Positions 31,306 to 39,095 of a stretch of DNA of 64,000 nucleotides are shown one piece after another. The stretch covers positions 1 through 64,000 of the forward strand of contig JAJPJQ010000042.1 in the NCBI GenBank assembly GCA_021324155.1, given 5' to 3'. Source of the DNA: Pseudomonadota bacterium. Its GTDB lineage: Bacteria > Desulfobacterota > Binatia > UBA9968. The notes below the pieces were generated by a model. The model was given only the letters and a program-made list of their open reading frames with translations, did not search any database and was not told the origin of the DNA. Within the stretch, counting starts at the first letter, position 1, and every line of letters begins with the position of its first letter. The translations under genes were made by a program, and so were the position numbers.

Positions 31306-31728
31306 TTAGGACGAATGGATTTCGTCCGGCTTGAAGAAGAATTTGATCTCGGCGGCGGCTGTCTCGGGACCGTCGGAGCCGTGGACGGCGTTTTTTTCGA
31401 CGTCCTTGCCCCATTCGCGGCGGATCGTGCCCGGCGCCGCCTTCGCGGGATCGGTCGCGCCCATGATCTCGCGATGCTTCGTGATCGCGTTATCGCCTTC
31501 GAGCACAGAAACCAGAATCGGTCCGGAGGACATGTATTCGCACAGGCCGCCGAAGAACGGCCGCTCTTTGTGGACCGCGTAGAACTCGCGCGCGCGCTCG
31601 GGCGTGAGCCGCGTTAGCTTCGTCGCGACGACTTTCAGTCCGCCGCTTTGGAATTTCTTCAAGATGTCGCCGAGCAGCCCGCGTGCCACCGCGTCCGGCT
31701 TGATGATGGAAAGCGTCCGTTCAACCAT
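31306..31728 (-). CDS. ndk: Nucleoside diphosphate kinase
   Basis: Transfers the gamma phosphate between nucleoside triphosphates through a phosphohistidine. The 140 residues are standard: [13 protein letters not shown] at the start, the active-site histidine in [12 protein letters not shown], and the closing EIKFFF. It lies 7 bases downstream of sucD, a common partner since succinyl-CoA ligase makes ATP or GTP. Confidence 0.98.
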   Translation of the reverse strand: MVERTLSIIKPDAVARGLLGDILKKFQSGGLKVVATKLTRLTPERAREFYAVHKERPFFGGLCEYMSSGPILVSVLEGDNAITKHREIMGATDPAKAAPGTIRREWGKDVEKNAVHGSDGPETAAAEIKFFFKPDEIHSS

Positions 31729-31735
31729 GGTGAAT

Positions 31736-32608
31736 TTACCTCTGCAGCGCCTCTTTCATCGTCTGGCCGATCAGGGCCGGCGACGGCGTTGTGCGAATCC
31801 CTGCGGCCTTGAGCGCCGCGACTTTTTCCTGCGCCGTGCCTTTGCCGCCGGAAATGATCGCGCCGGCGTGACCCATGCGCTTTCCCGGCGGCGCGGTCTG
31901 ACCGACGATGAAAGCGGTGACCGGCTTTTTCATGTGCGCTTTGACCCAGGCGGCGGCTTCCTCTTCGTCGCTACCGCCGATCTCGCCGATCATCACGACC
32001 GCCTCAGTCGCAGGATCGTCGTTGAATAATTTGAGCACGTCGATAAAGCCGATCCCGTGAACCGGATCGCCGCCGATGCCGACGCAGGTGGATTGTCCGA
32101 GCCCGATGCGCGTCAGCTGGTCGACCGCCTCATACGTGAGCGTACCGCTGCGCGAGACGACGCCGATGCGCCCGGGCTTGAAAATATGACCCGGCATGAT
32201 GCCGATTTTGCACTCGCCGGGAGTAATCACTCCTGGACAGTTCGGCCCGAGCAGGCGCGACGGCCTGCCTTCAAGATAACGTTTGACCCGGACCATGTCC
32301 ATTACCGGCACGCCTTCGGTGATCGAGATGATGAGGTCGATGCCGGCATCCGCCGCCTCCATCATCGCGTCGGCGGTGAACGGCGGCGGCACGTAGATCA
32401 CGCTCGTGTTGGCGCCGGTTTCCGCCACCGCCTGCGCCACGGTGTCGAAAATCGGAATGCCCTCGAAATCCGTCCCGCCCTTTCCGGGCGTAACGCCGGC
32501 GACCATCTTCGTGCCGTATTCCTTGCAGGCGCGCGTGTGAAACTGTCCCGTCGCGCCGGTGATGCCCTGCGTCAGGACCTTGGTGTTTTTGTCGACCAGG
32601 ATGCTCAT
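31736..32608 (-). CDS. sucD: Succinyl-CoA ligase alpha subunit
   Basis: Forms succinate and NTP from succinyl-CoA in the TCA cycle with SucC. From the ATG at 32608 there are 290 residues; the upstream extension of the frame lies in the short-word repeat and is not coding. [11 protein letters not shown] binds CoA, GPNCPG and GIGGDP are typical, and the phosphorylated histidine is in [11 protein letters not shown]. ndk follows after 7 bases. Confidence 0.97.
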   Translation of the reverse strand: MSILVDKNTKVLTQGITGATGQFHTRACKEYGTKMVAGVTPGKGGTDFEGIPIFDTVAQAVAETGANTSVIYVPPPFTADAMMEAADAGIDLIISITEGVPVMDMVRVKRYLEGRPSRLLGPNCPGVITPGECKIGIMPGHIFKPGRIGVVSRSGTLTYEAVDQLTRIGLGQSTCVGIGGDPVHGIGFIDVLKLFNDDPATEAVVMIGEIGGSDEEEAAAWVKAHMKKPVTAFIVGQTAPPGKRMGHAGAIISGGKGTAQEKVAALKAAGIRTTPSPALIGQTMKEALQR

Positions 32609-32615
32609 AGTCAAT

Positions 32616-32682
32616 GCTGAATTTTGAATGACGAATTTTGAATTTTTTCCGGATAATTCAACATTCAAAACTCAAAAATTAA
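32616..32682. repeat. Self-complementary GAATTTT-word array between sucC and sucD
   Basis: Plus-strand TTTTGAAT words (32622-32629 and 32636-32643) face ATTCAAAA (32663-32670) and related AT-rich words, so the gap can fold into a long imperfect hairpin directly upstream of sucD. There is no promoter-like pattern. Confidence 0.6.
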
Positions 32683-32684
32683 AA

Positions 32685-33845
32685 TTATCTTTTGTTAACC
32701 GCCTTGACGATCTTTTCCGCGGCATCGCCGATCGTATCCGCCGGCGTGATCGCAAGGCCCGAGTCGGCGAGGATTTTTCTCCCCTGCTCGACGTTCGTTC
32801 CCTGCAAACGCACGACGAGCGGCACCGTGACGGCAAGCTCGCGCGCCGCGTCGACGACGCCCTGCGCGATCACGTCGCAGCGCATGATGCCGCCGAAGAT
32901 ATTGACCAGCACGCCTTTGACGCGCTTATCGGAGAGGAGAATCTTGAACGCCTCGGTTACGCGCTCTTTGGTTGCGCCGCCGCCGACGTCGAGGAAGTTC
33001 GCCGGCTCGCCGCCGCAGAGCTTGATGATGTCCATCGTCGCCATCGCGAGACCGGCACCGTTGACCATGCAGCCGATGTTGCCGTCGAGCGAAATATAGG
33101 AGAGGCCGAGCTTCGATGCGTCGTACTCCTTGGGATCTTCCTCGTTCAAATCGCGCAGCGCTTCGATCTCCGGCCGGCGGAACAGCGCATTGTTGTCGAT
33201 GTTGATTTTGGCGTCGAGCGCGAGCAGCCGGCCGTCCTGCGTCACCACGAGCGGATTGATCTCGGCCAGCGAGCAGTCCTTCTCGGCGAACGCGCGCGCG
33301 AGCGCCTGCAACAGCGCGGTGAACGGACCAGCCTGCTTGCTCAAGCCGAGCGCGTACGCAAGCCGCCGGCATTGAAACGGCAGCAGGCCGACGGCGGGAT
33401 CGATGACTTCCTTTAATATTTTCTCCGGCGCTCTGCGCGCGACCTCTTCGATCTCGACGCCGCCTTCGGTAGAAGCGATGACGGTGACGCGGCCGGTCGC
33501 GCGATCGAGGACCATGCCGAGATACAGCTCGCGCGCGATCGGCAAGCCCTCTTCGATCAGCAGGCGCTTCACCTCGCGTCCCTGCGGCCCCGTTTGATGT
33601 GTGACGAGCGTTTTTCCGAGCATCGCGGCCGCGGCCTTCTCGGCCTCTTCCGGCGACTTTACGACCTTGACGCCGCCGGCCTTGCCCCTGCCGCCGGCGT
33701 GGATCTGCGCTTTCACGACGACGGTCCCGCCCATCTCGCGCGCGATCGCCGCCGCTTCCGCAGCGGTATTGGCGACGCGGCCTTTGGGCACGGGAACGCC
33801 GAACGGCTTCAAGAGCTCTTTAGCCTGATGCTCGTGGATATTCAT
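32685..33845 (-). CDS. sucC: Succinyl-CoA ligase beta subunit
   Basis: Binds ADP or GDP and succinate in the SucCD complex. From the ATG at 33845 there are 386 residues, the family standard, starting [20 protein letters not shown] with the ATP-grasp fold and glycine-rich [13 protein letters not shown]. The C-terminal half has the phosphate-loop [10 protein letters not shown]. The first 17 codons of the longer open frame are repeat sequence and are rejected. Short-word arrays flank it on both sides. Confidence 0.97.
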   Translation of the reverse strand: MNIHEHQAKELLKPFGVPVPKGRVANTAAEAAAIAREMGGTVVVKAQIHAGGRGKAGGVKVVKSPEEAEKAAAAMLGKTLVTHQTGPQGREVKRLLIEEGLPIARELYLGMVLDRATGRVTVIASTEGGVEIEEVARRAPEKILKEVIDPAVGLLPFQCRRLAYALGLSKQAGPFTALLQALARAFAEKDCSLAEINPLVVTQDGRLLALDAKINIDNNALFRRPEIEALRDLNEEDPKEYDASKLGLSYISLDGNIGCMVNGAGLAMATMDIIKLCGGEPANFLDVGGGATKERVTEAFKILLSDKRVKGVLVNIFGGIMRCDVIAQGVVDAARELAVTVPLVVRLQGTNVEQGRKILADSGLAITPADTIGDAAEKIVKAVNKR

Positions 33846-33849
33846 CGAA

Positions 33850-33915
33850 GGGAAAATGTTGAATGTTGAATTTTGAAGGTTGAGTTTCCAATTCAAAATT
33901 CAAAATTAAGAATCA
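33850..33915. repeat. Self-complementary TTGAATTTTGAA array between mdh and sucC
   Basis: TTGAATTTTGAA (33866-33877) and TTCAAAATTCAA (33892-33903) are perfect 12-base reverse complements around a 14-base loop, extended by further imperfect words on each side. It lies in the mdh-sucC gap immediately upstream of the sucC start. Confidence 0.7.
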
Positions 33916-33919
33916 AAAA

Positions 33920-34861
33920 TTATGCTTTTTGAACGCGCTCCATCGCGGCGACGAGCTCCTTCACGTGCGACAGCGACACGTCGAAGAGCTGCTTTTCGCG
34001 CTGCGAGAGTTCGACTTCGATGACTTTCTCGACGCCGCCCGCGCCGATCATCACCGGCACGCCGAAATAATACCCGTTCACGCCGTACTCGCCTTCGAGA
34101 TAGGCGGCGCACGGAAGAATTTCTTTCTTGTCTTTGAGATAAGCCTCGGCCATGCGGACTGCGGCCGACGCCGGGGAATAAAACGCCGACCCGGTCTTCA
34201 GCAGCGCGACGATTTCGCCGCCGGCATTGCGCACACGCGCCTCGATCTCGTCGAGGCGCTGCGCCGGAATGAATTTTTCCACCGGCACGCCGGATACCAA
34301 GCAGCCGCTGCGCACGGGAACCATGTCGTCGCCGTGGCCGCCCATCACCATCGCCGACACGCTCGCGACCGAGACCTTGAGCTCCTGCGCGATGAACGTA
34401 CGATAGCGCGAGGAATCCAGGATGCCCGACTGGCCGACGACCTGGTTCTTAGGAAAGCCGGTTTTCTGCTTGACGAGCCCCACCATCGCGTCGAGCGGGT
34501 TGGTAATGACGATGACAAATGATTTCGGCGCAAATTTTTTGATGCCGTCGCAAACCTGCGTGAGGATTTTGGCGTTCGTCCCGAGCAGATCGTCGCGGCT
34601 CATGCCGGGCTTGCGGGCGATGCCGGCCGTGATGATGCAGACATCCGCCCCTGCGATGTCGTCGTATTTCGTCGTGCCGACGATCTCGGCGTCGAAATTC
34701 TCGATCGGCGCCGACTGCTGGAGATCGAGCGCCTTGCCCTGCGGCAGGCCGTCGATCACATCGTAGAGCACGACGTCGCCCAAATGCTTGAGCGCGCACA
34801 AGTGCGCCATCGTCCCGCCGATGTTGCCGGCGCCGATCAATGCGATCTTATTTCTTGACAT
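33920..34861 (-). CDS. mdh: Malate dehydrogenase (LDH-like type)
   Basis: Oxidises malate to oxaloacetate with NAD+. The 313 residues begin with the Rossmann IALIGAGNIGGTMAH and contain ITAGIARKPGMSRDDL (substrate-binding arginines), ITNPLDAMV, and the catalytic histidine in MGGHGDDMVPV. This is the LDH-like tetrameric MDH class found widely in deltaproteobacteria and alphaproteobacteria. It lies between icd and sucC with repeat arrays on both sides. Confidence 0.97.
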   Translation of the reverse strand: MSRNKIALIGAGNIGGTMAHLCALKHLGDVVLYDVIDGLPQGKALDLQQSAPIENFDAEIVGTTKYDDIAGADVCIITAGIARKPGMSRDDLLGTNAKILTQVCDGIKKFAPKSFVIVITNPLDAMVGLVKQKTGFPKNQVVGQSGILDSSRYRTFIAQELKVSVASVSAMVMGGHGDDMVPVRSGCLVSGVPVEKFIPAQRLDEIEARVRNAGGEIVALLKTGSAFYSPASAAVRMAEAYLKDKKEILPCAAYLEGEYGVNGYYFGVPVMIGAGGVEKVIEVELSQREKQLFDVSLSHVKELVAAMERVQKA

Positions 34862-34886
34862 GATTTTTTAACCTATCGGCTCTTCG

Positions 34887-34970
34887 TTTGTTGAGTTGAT
34901 TGAGTTGTTGGGTTTCTTGAGTTTAACTCACAAACGCAACCGACCCAACAAACCCAAAAAACTCAACAAA
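34887..34970. repeat. Self-complementary TTGAGTTTG-word array between icd and mdh
   Basis: TTTGTTGAGTT (34887-34897) and AACTCAACAAA (34960-34970) are perfect 11-base reverse complements. Both interior arms consist of TTGAGTT/TTGGGTTT and CCCAACAAACCC words. The right arm touches the icd stop codon. The words differ from those of the neighbouring arrays, although the design is the same. Confidence 0.7.
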
Positions 34971-36179
34971 CTATTTTTTCTGGACGTACGCGTCCCAGCG
35001 GCTCTCGAGCTTGGGATCGGCGACGGTGTCGAGGATGTAATCGCCCAGCTGCTTCGCCGTCGCGCCGTTCGGGCGCCCGGTGAGGACGACCTTCTTCTCG
35101 TACATGCTGCAGACATCCATCGCCTTGTCGAGCTTGCGCGCGATATCCGGGAAGCCGATGTGCTCGACGAGCAGCGAGCCCGCGCGGATCATCGAGCTGG
35201 GATCCGCGTATTGCGCGCGCCCTTCCGTCACCATGCGCGGCGCGCTGCCGTGGATCGCCTCGAACATCGCGTGCTGCTTGCCGATGTTGGCGCTTCCCGC
35301 GGTGCCGACGCCGCCCTGGATCTGGGCCGCTTCGTCCGTGAGAATGTCGCCCCACATATTGGGCATGACAAAGACCTGGAAGTCGCTACGGCGCGCAGTG
35401 TCGATCAGCTTTGCCGTCATAATATCGATGTACCACGCATCCGTCTGGATGCCAGGGTACTTCTCGGAAACTTCCTTGAAAACGTCCAGGAACTTTCCTT
35501 CCGTCGCTTTGATGATATTGGCTTTCGTGACCGCGGTGACTTTGGTGCGGCCGGTCTTCTTCGCGTGCGCGAAGGCCGCTTCGCAGATGCGGCGGCTGCC
35601 CTGCGTCGTGATGATGCGGAGATCGATCGCGAGGTCGTCGGTGACGTTCAGCCCCTGGCTGCCGACGGCGTAGAGGTCCTCGGTGTTCTCGCGGAAGAAC
35701 ACCCAGTCGATCTTCTCGCGCGGGATGCGCACGGGGCGAACGTTGGCGAATAGATCGAACACTTTCCGCATGCCGACGTTCGCGCTCTCGATATTCGGAT
35801 AACCGTCGCCCTTCTCGGGTGTGTGCGTGGGGCCTTTCAGCGTCACGTGACACTTTCTGATGTCTTCGAGGACCGCATCGGGAATGCACTGCATGTGCTG
35901 AACGCGGTTTTCGATCGTAAGTCCGTCGATGACTCGGAACTGAACCTTCCCCGCGTCGACCTGAGGCTTGAGAAGCTTTTCCAGGATTCGCTGCGCTTCG
36001 GCCGAGATCGTCGGACCGATGCCGTCGCCGCCGAGAATGCCGATGATAATCGGTTTGATTTTCGAGAAGTCTTGCCAGGGTTCGTCTTTTTTAAGCCGCT
36101 CGACGCGCTCAAGCTGCTGCTCGAATACTTTTCCGAAATGCTCCTGCGCTTTGCGCACCGCCGCCGAATCTACTGCCAT
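34971..36179 (-). CDS. icd: Isocitrate dehydrogenase, monodecarboxylating dimer type
   Basis: Oxidatively decarboxylates isocitrate to 2-oxoglutarate. The 402 residues have GILGGDGIGP, the GYPNIESANVGMRK and ENTEDLYA substrate regions, and the C-terminal metal and cofactor segments DILTDEAAQIQGG and IHGSAPR. It belongs to the isocitrate/isopropylmalate dehydrogenase family. The N-terminus carries a helical charged extension of about 45 residues. AGGAGG precedes the ATG by four bases. First gene of the long minus-strand TCA and housekeeping array. Cofactor preference (NAD or NADP) is not assigned. Confidence 0.94.
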   Translation of the reverse strand: MAVDSAAVRKAQEHFGKVFEQQLERVERLKKDEPWQDFSKIKPIIIGILGGDGIGPTISAEAQRILEKLLKPQVDAGKVQFRVIDGLTIENRVQHMQCIPDAVLEDIRKCHVTLKGPTHTPEKGDGYPNIESANVGMRKVFDLFANVRPVRIPREKIDWVFFRENTEDLYAVGSQGLNVTDDLAIDLRIITTQGSRRICEAAFAHAKKTGRTKVTAVTKANIIKATEGKFLDVFKEVSEKYPGIQTDAWYIDIMTAKLIDTARRSDFQVFVMPNMWGDILTDEAAQIQGGVGTAGSANIGKQHAMFEAIHGSAPRMVTEGRAQYADPSSMIRAGSLLVEHIGFPDIARKLDKAMDVCSMYEKKVVLTGRPNGATAKQLGDYILDTVADPKLESRWDAYVQKK

Positions 36180-36212
36180 CGTTCCTCCTATGTGCTTGTC
36201 GAATAAACGTTT

Positions 36213-36241
36213 TGTTTAACCGATTCGGCACGGCCAGTCAA
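36213..36241 (-). promoter_or_regulatory. Candidate promoter for the icd operon
   Basis: On the minus strand TTGACT (36241-36236) is followed after 17 bases by TAAACA (36218-36213). The -35 is good and the -10 weak. It lies about 35-60 bases before the icd ATG in the divergent icd/ccmA gap. Confidence 0.35.
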
Positions 36242-36326
36242 GGCGACGGCGCAGTCGCTTGAATCTGCGTAAGCCGGCGTTTATAGTCGTCGAGCCATAC
36301 CGGTTTTTTCTTCCACGGAGACCGTT

Positions 36327-37037
36327 TTGCATCTACAAATCCGCCGTCTATCGAAAGCCTACGGCACGGCCTGGGCATTGCGCGACATCGATTTACAGCT
36401 CGGCTCGGGCGAATGCATTGCGCTGCTCGGCCCGAACGGCGCCGGGAAAACCACGCTGATCAAAACGCTGGCCGGTCTCGTCCGACCCACATCAGGCGAA
36501 ATTCTCCTCGACGGCGTCAAGCATTCCGGGGAAACGGCGCGGCGCATCGGCATCGGCATTCTCGCGCCCGGCGATCATCTGTACGACCAATTGACGGCCG
36601 AAGAAAATCTGAAACTTTTTCTCGCGCTGTACGGCGGCGACAAACGCGCCCCGATCGGCGACGCGCTGGCGTCCGCGGGGCTCGCCGACTGGGCGCACGA
36701 ATACGTCGGCGCTTTTTCCAGCGGCATGAAATGCCGGCTGTCGATCGCCAAGTGGCGACTTCTCGATCCGCGGCTGCTGCTCGTCGACGAGCCGTACGGC
36801 GTGCTCGACGGCGCGGGCGTCAAGTTATTGGAATCGTATCTGTCGGATGTCTGCCGGAGCGGCGGGCTCGTCGTCATCGCGACACACGACGTCGGGCGGG
36901 CCGCGGCGCTCTGCTCGCGCGCGGTTATCCTCAAACGCGGGAGAGTCGTCTTCGACGAGGCCAAGCACGCTTCGTGGGACAGTTTTTTTTGCGCCGTCGG
37001 CGAATTCGCTCCGCGCGGGGAAGCATGGCCTTCTTGA
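36327..37037 (+). CDS. ccmA: Haem exporter ATP-binding subunit CcmA
   Basis: The ABC ATPase that works with CcmB and CcmC to release haem-loaded CcmE. It has 236 residues with Walker A GPNGAGKTT, the signature-like FSSGMKCRLSIA, Walker B LLLVDEP and the H-loop ATHD. The start is a TTG at 36327 with GGAG six bases upstream; no better ATG exists before the conserved region. It overlaps ccmB by 13 bases and opens the cytochrome c maturation operon. Confidence 0.92.
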   Translation: MHLQIRRLSKAYGTAWALRDIDLQLGSGECIALLGPNGAGKTTLIKTLAGLVRPTSGEILLDGVKHSGETARRIGIGILAPGDHLYDQLTAEENLKLFLALYGGDKRAPIGDALASAGLADWAHEYVGAFSSGMKCRLSIAKWRLLDPRLLLVDEPYGVLDGAGVKLLESYLSDVCRSGGLVVIATHDVGRAAALCSRAVILKRGRVVFDEAKHASWDSFFCAVGEFAPRGEAWPS

Positions 37038-37702
37038 GACAGGCGGCCTGGCTTTTGTGGAAGGACTTGCTGCTTGAGCTTCGGCGGCGCGAAAGCCTTA
37101 TCGCGATGTTTTTTTTCGGCGCGCTGCTGCTTTTCATCTTCAACTTCGCCCTCGACGTGGAGCGCGCCAAAGCGACCGAGATGGCGCCGGGACTGCTCTG
37201 GCTGGCGGTCGTTTTCTGCGGCACGCTCGGACTCATGCAGTTGTTTCAGCCGGAGCGCGAGAACCATTGCCTCGAGGCGCTGCTCATCGCGCCCGTCGAT
37301 CGCGCGGCGATTTTCGTCGCGAAGGCGTGCTTCAATCTACTCTTGATGGCGCTAGTGGAGATCGTGGTCTTTCCGCTTTACTGGGTGCTGTTCAGCGTGA
37401 CGGCTTGGGACCGGCTGCCGTTGGTATTTCTTTACGGACTTTTGGGCACCGTGGGGTTTTCCGTCCTCGGCACGCTTTTTTCGGCTTTGACTCTTTCCGC
37501 CCGCGGGCGCGAGATATTGCTGCCGCTCCTGATCCTGCCGCTCATCATCCCGATCGTGCTGGCGACGATCCGCGGCATGGACGCGATTCTGCGCAACGCC
37601 GAGCTTGCCGAGTCGCTCCCGTGGCTCAATATGCTGATCGCCTTCGATGTAATCTTTTTAACCGCGGGAATTCTCGTCTTCGACTGGGTCGTCGAAACGT
37701 AG
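37025..37702 (+). CDS. ccmB: Haem exporter permease CcmB
   Basis: An inner-membrane subunit of the CcmABC complex. The 225 residues have about six predicted membrane helices, typical length, and an N-terminal cytoplasmic WKDLLLELRRRE segment that is characteristic of CcmB. It starts inside the last codons of ccmA. About 48 bases separate it from ccmC. Confidence 0.92.
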   Translation: MAFLRQAAWLLWKDLLLELRRRESLIAMFFFGALLLFIFNFALDVERAKATEMAPGLLWLAVVFCGTLGLMQLFQPERENHCLEALLIAPVDRAAIFVAKACFNLLLMALVEIVVFPLYWVLFSVTAWDRLPLVFLYGLLGTVGFSVLGTLFSALTLSARGREILLPLLILPLIIPIVLATIRGMDAILRNAELAESLPWLNMLIAFDVIFLTAGILVFDWVVET

Positions 37703-37750
37703 CGTTTGGTTGCGTCGGCGCGCTGGATTTGATTTTATAGATGTCTACCG

Positions 37751-38452
37751 ATGGCCACGAAGGAACTTAAGCGGAGCCGCGGCATTTTGGGCAGCCTCAC
37801 GCTCGTGTTCATCGCCGTCGGACTGTACTTCGGTCTCGTCAAAGCGCCGCCCGACGCGAATCAGGGCGATCTCCAGCGCATCATGTATCTCCATATTCCG
37901 AGCATCCTCACGGCGTATCTTTCTTTTTTCATCGTTTTCGTCGGCAGCTGCATGTATCTCTGGAAGCGCGAACAGCGCGACGACATCCTCGCGCGCTCGG
38001 CGGCGGAGATCGGCGTCGTTTTCACAGCGCTCACGATAATCGAAGGATCGATTTGGGGACGGCCGACCTGGGGAGTATGGTGGACGTGGGACGCGCGGCT
38101 TACGCTGACGGCGATCCTTCTGATCATTTTTGCCGGCTACCTGATGCTGCGCTCGCTCATCGAGGACGAAGAGCGCGGCGCCGTTGCCGGCGCCGTTCTC
38201 GGCATCATCGGCTTTCTCGACATTCCGCTGATCCACATGTCGGTTTACTGGTGGCGCACACTGCACCAGCCGCCGTCGATCCTGCGGCCCGATAAAGCTC
38301 CGTGGGAAAATGTCCATCCCGCGATGCTGACGGCGCTCGCGCTTAATTTTGTCGCGTTCATGCTGCTCTACTTTTATCTCCTCTCGCTGCGCATCCGCGT
38401 CGGCGAAAGTGAAGCGAAAGCTCAGCGCGCGGTTCTCGAAGGAACGGCGTAA
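37751..38452 (+). CDS. ccmC: Haem-handling protein CcmC
   Basis: Presents haem to CcmE at the periplasmic face. The 233 residues have six predicted helices and the tryptophan-rich WWD motif GVWWTWDARLT between flanking histidines (HIPS in LHIPSI and the later IHMSVYWWRTLH). Length is typical. It lies before the tiny ccmD gene in the standard ccm order. Confidence 0.95.
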   Translation: MATKELKRSRGILGSLTLVFIAVGLYFGLVKAPPDANQGDLQRIMYLHIPSILTAYLSFFIVFVGSCMYLWKREQRDDILARSAAEIGVVFTALTIIEGSIWGRPTWGVWWTWDARLTLTAILLIIFAGYLMLRSLIEDEERGAVAGAVLGIIGFLDIPLIHMSVYWWRTLHQPPSILRPDKAPWENVHPAMLTALALNFVAFMLLYFYLLSLRIRVGESEAKAQRAVLEGTA

Positions 38453-38466
38453 TACGAAAGCTTAAT

Positions 38467-38616
38467 ATGGACCGATGGGGATACGTGATACTCGCCTACG
38501 GCATCGTGTGGACGGGAATTGGCCTGTATTGGCTCAGCTTGCGCATGCGGCTGAAACGGACGCGGGCAAAGCTTTCGGAGGTCGCCGCTCGGAAAAAAAC
38601 AGGCACCCATGCATAA
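38467..38616 (+). CDS. ccmD: CcmD, small haem exporter subunit
   Basis: A 49-residue protein below the size of most gene calls. It begins MDRWGYVILAYGIVW, with one membrane helix (about 5-25), then a strongly basic cytoplasmic tail (RMRLKRTRAKL). CcmD proteins have this layout and help release holo-CcmE. Position between ccmC and ccmE and an 8-base overlap with ccmE settle the call. Confidence 0.88.
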   Translation: MDRWGYVILAYGIVWTGIGLYWLSLRMRLKRTRAKLSEVAARKKTGTHA

Positions 38617-39052
38617 AAAAAGATTCTTGATCGGCGGGTTGATTATCTTGGCTGCGATCGCCTTCCTCGTGTCCCGCGGGATGCAGCAGGCCATGGTTTA
38701 CTTTCGCACTCCGTCCGAGATCAAAGGCAACGAGGCGAAATTTAATAGTCAATCGCTGCGCGTCGGTGGCATGGTCGTGAAAGGCTCGCTCCACCGAAAC
38801 GCCGACGGTCTCACCTACCGCTTCCAATTGACGGACGGCAGCGCGAATATTCCGGTGTACTTCCACGGCGTGCCGCCGGATCTCTTCGGCGACGGCAAGG
38901 GCGCGGTCGTAGAAGGCAAGCTCGGCACCGACGGCGTTTTCATGGCTAGCACGATCATGGCGAAGCACGCCGAGGAATACAGTCCCGCGGAGCACGGCAA
39001 GCCCAATTCACCGAAAGCGTTCGTTCCGGCGGCGGAGGAAAAGAAGTCGTGA
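38609..39052 (+). CDS. ccmE: Haem chaperone CcmE
   Basis: Covalently binds haem in the periplasm and passes it to CcmF. The 147 residues have an N-terminal anchor (about 6-22), an OB-fold domain, and the HxxxY motif H120-Y124 in AKHAEEYSPAEH, where the histidine forms the haem bond. So it is the classical His type. It overlaps ccmD by 8 bases. Confidence 0.95.
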   Translation: MHKKRFLIGGLIILAAIAFLVSRGMQQAMVYFRTPSEIKGNEAKFNSQSLRVGGMVVKGSLHRNADGLTYRFQLTDGSANIPVYFHGVPPDLFGDGKGAVVEGKLGTDGVFMASTIMAKHAEEYSPAEHGKPNSPKAFVPAAEEKKS

Positions 39053-39095
39053 CTCCTTCGACCAGGTCGAGGCGCGCTATAAAGGACACGGAGCC

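Noticed and set aside
36413-37702. 429-codon frame bridging ccmA and ccmB
   Set aside because: Only its second half, from 37025, is real CcmB; the first half is the wrong frame of ccmA. It is not a fusion.
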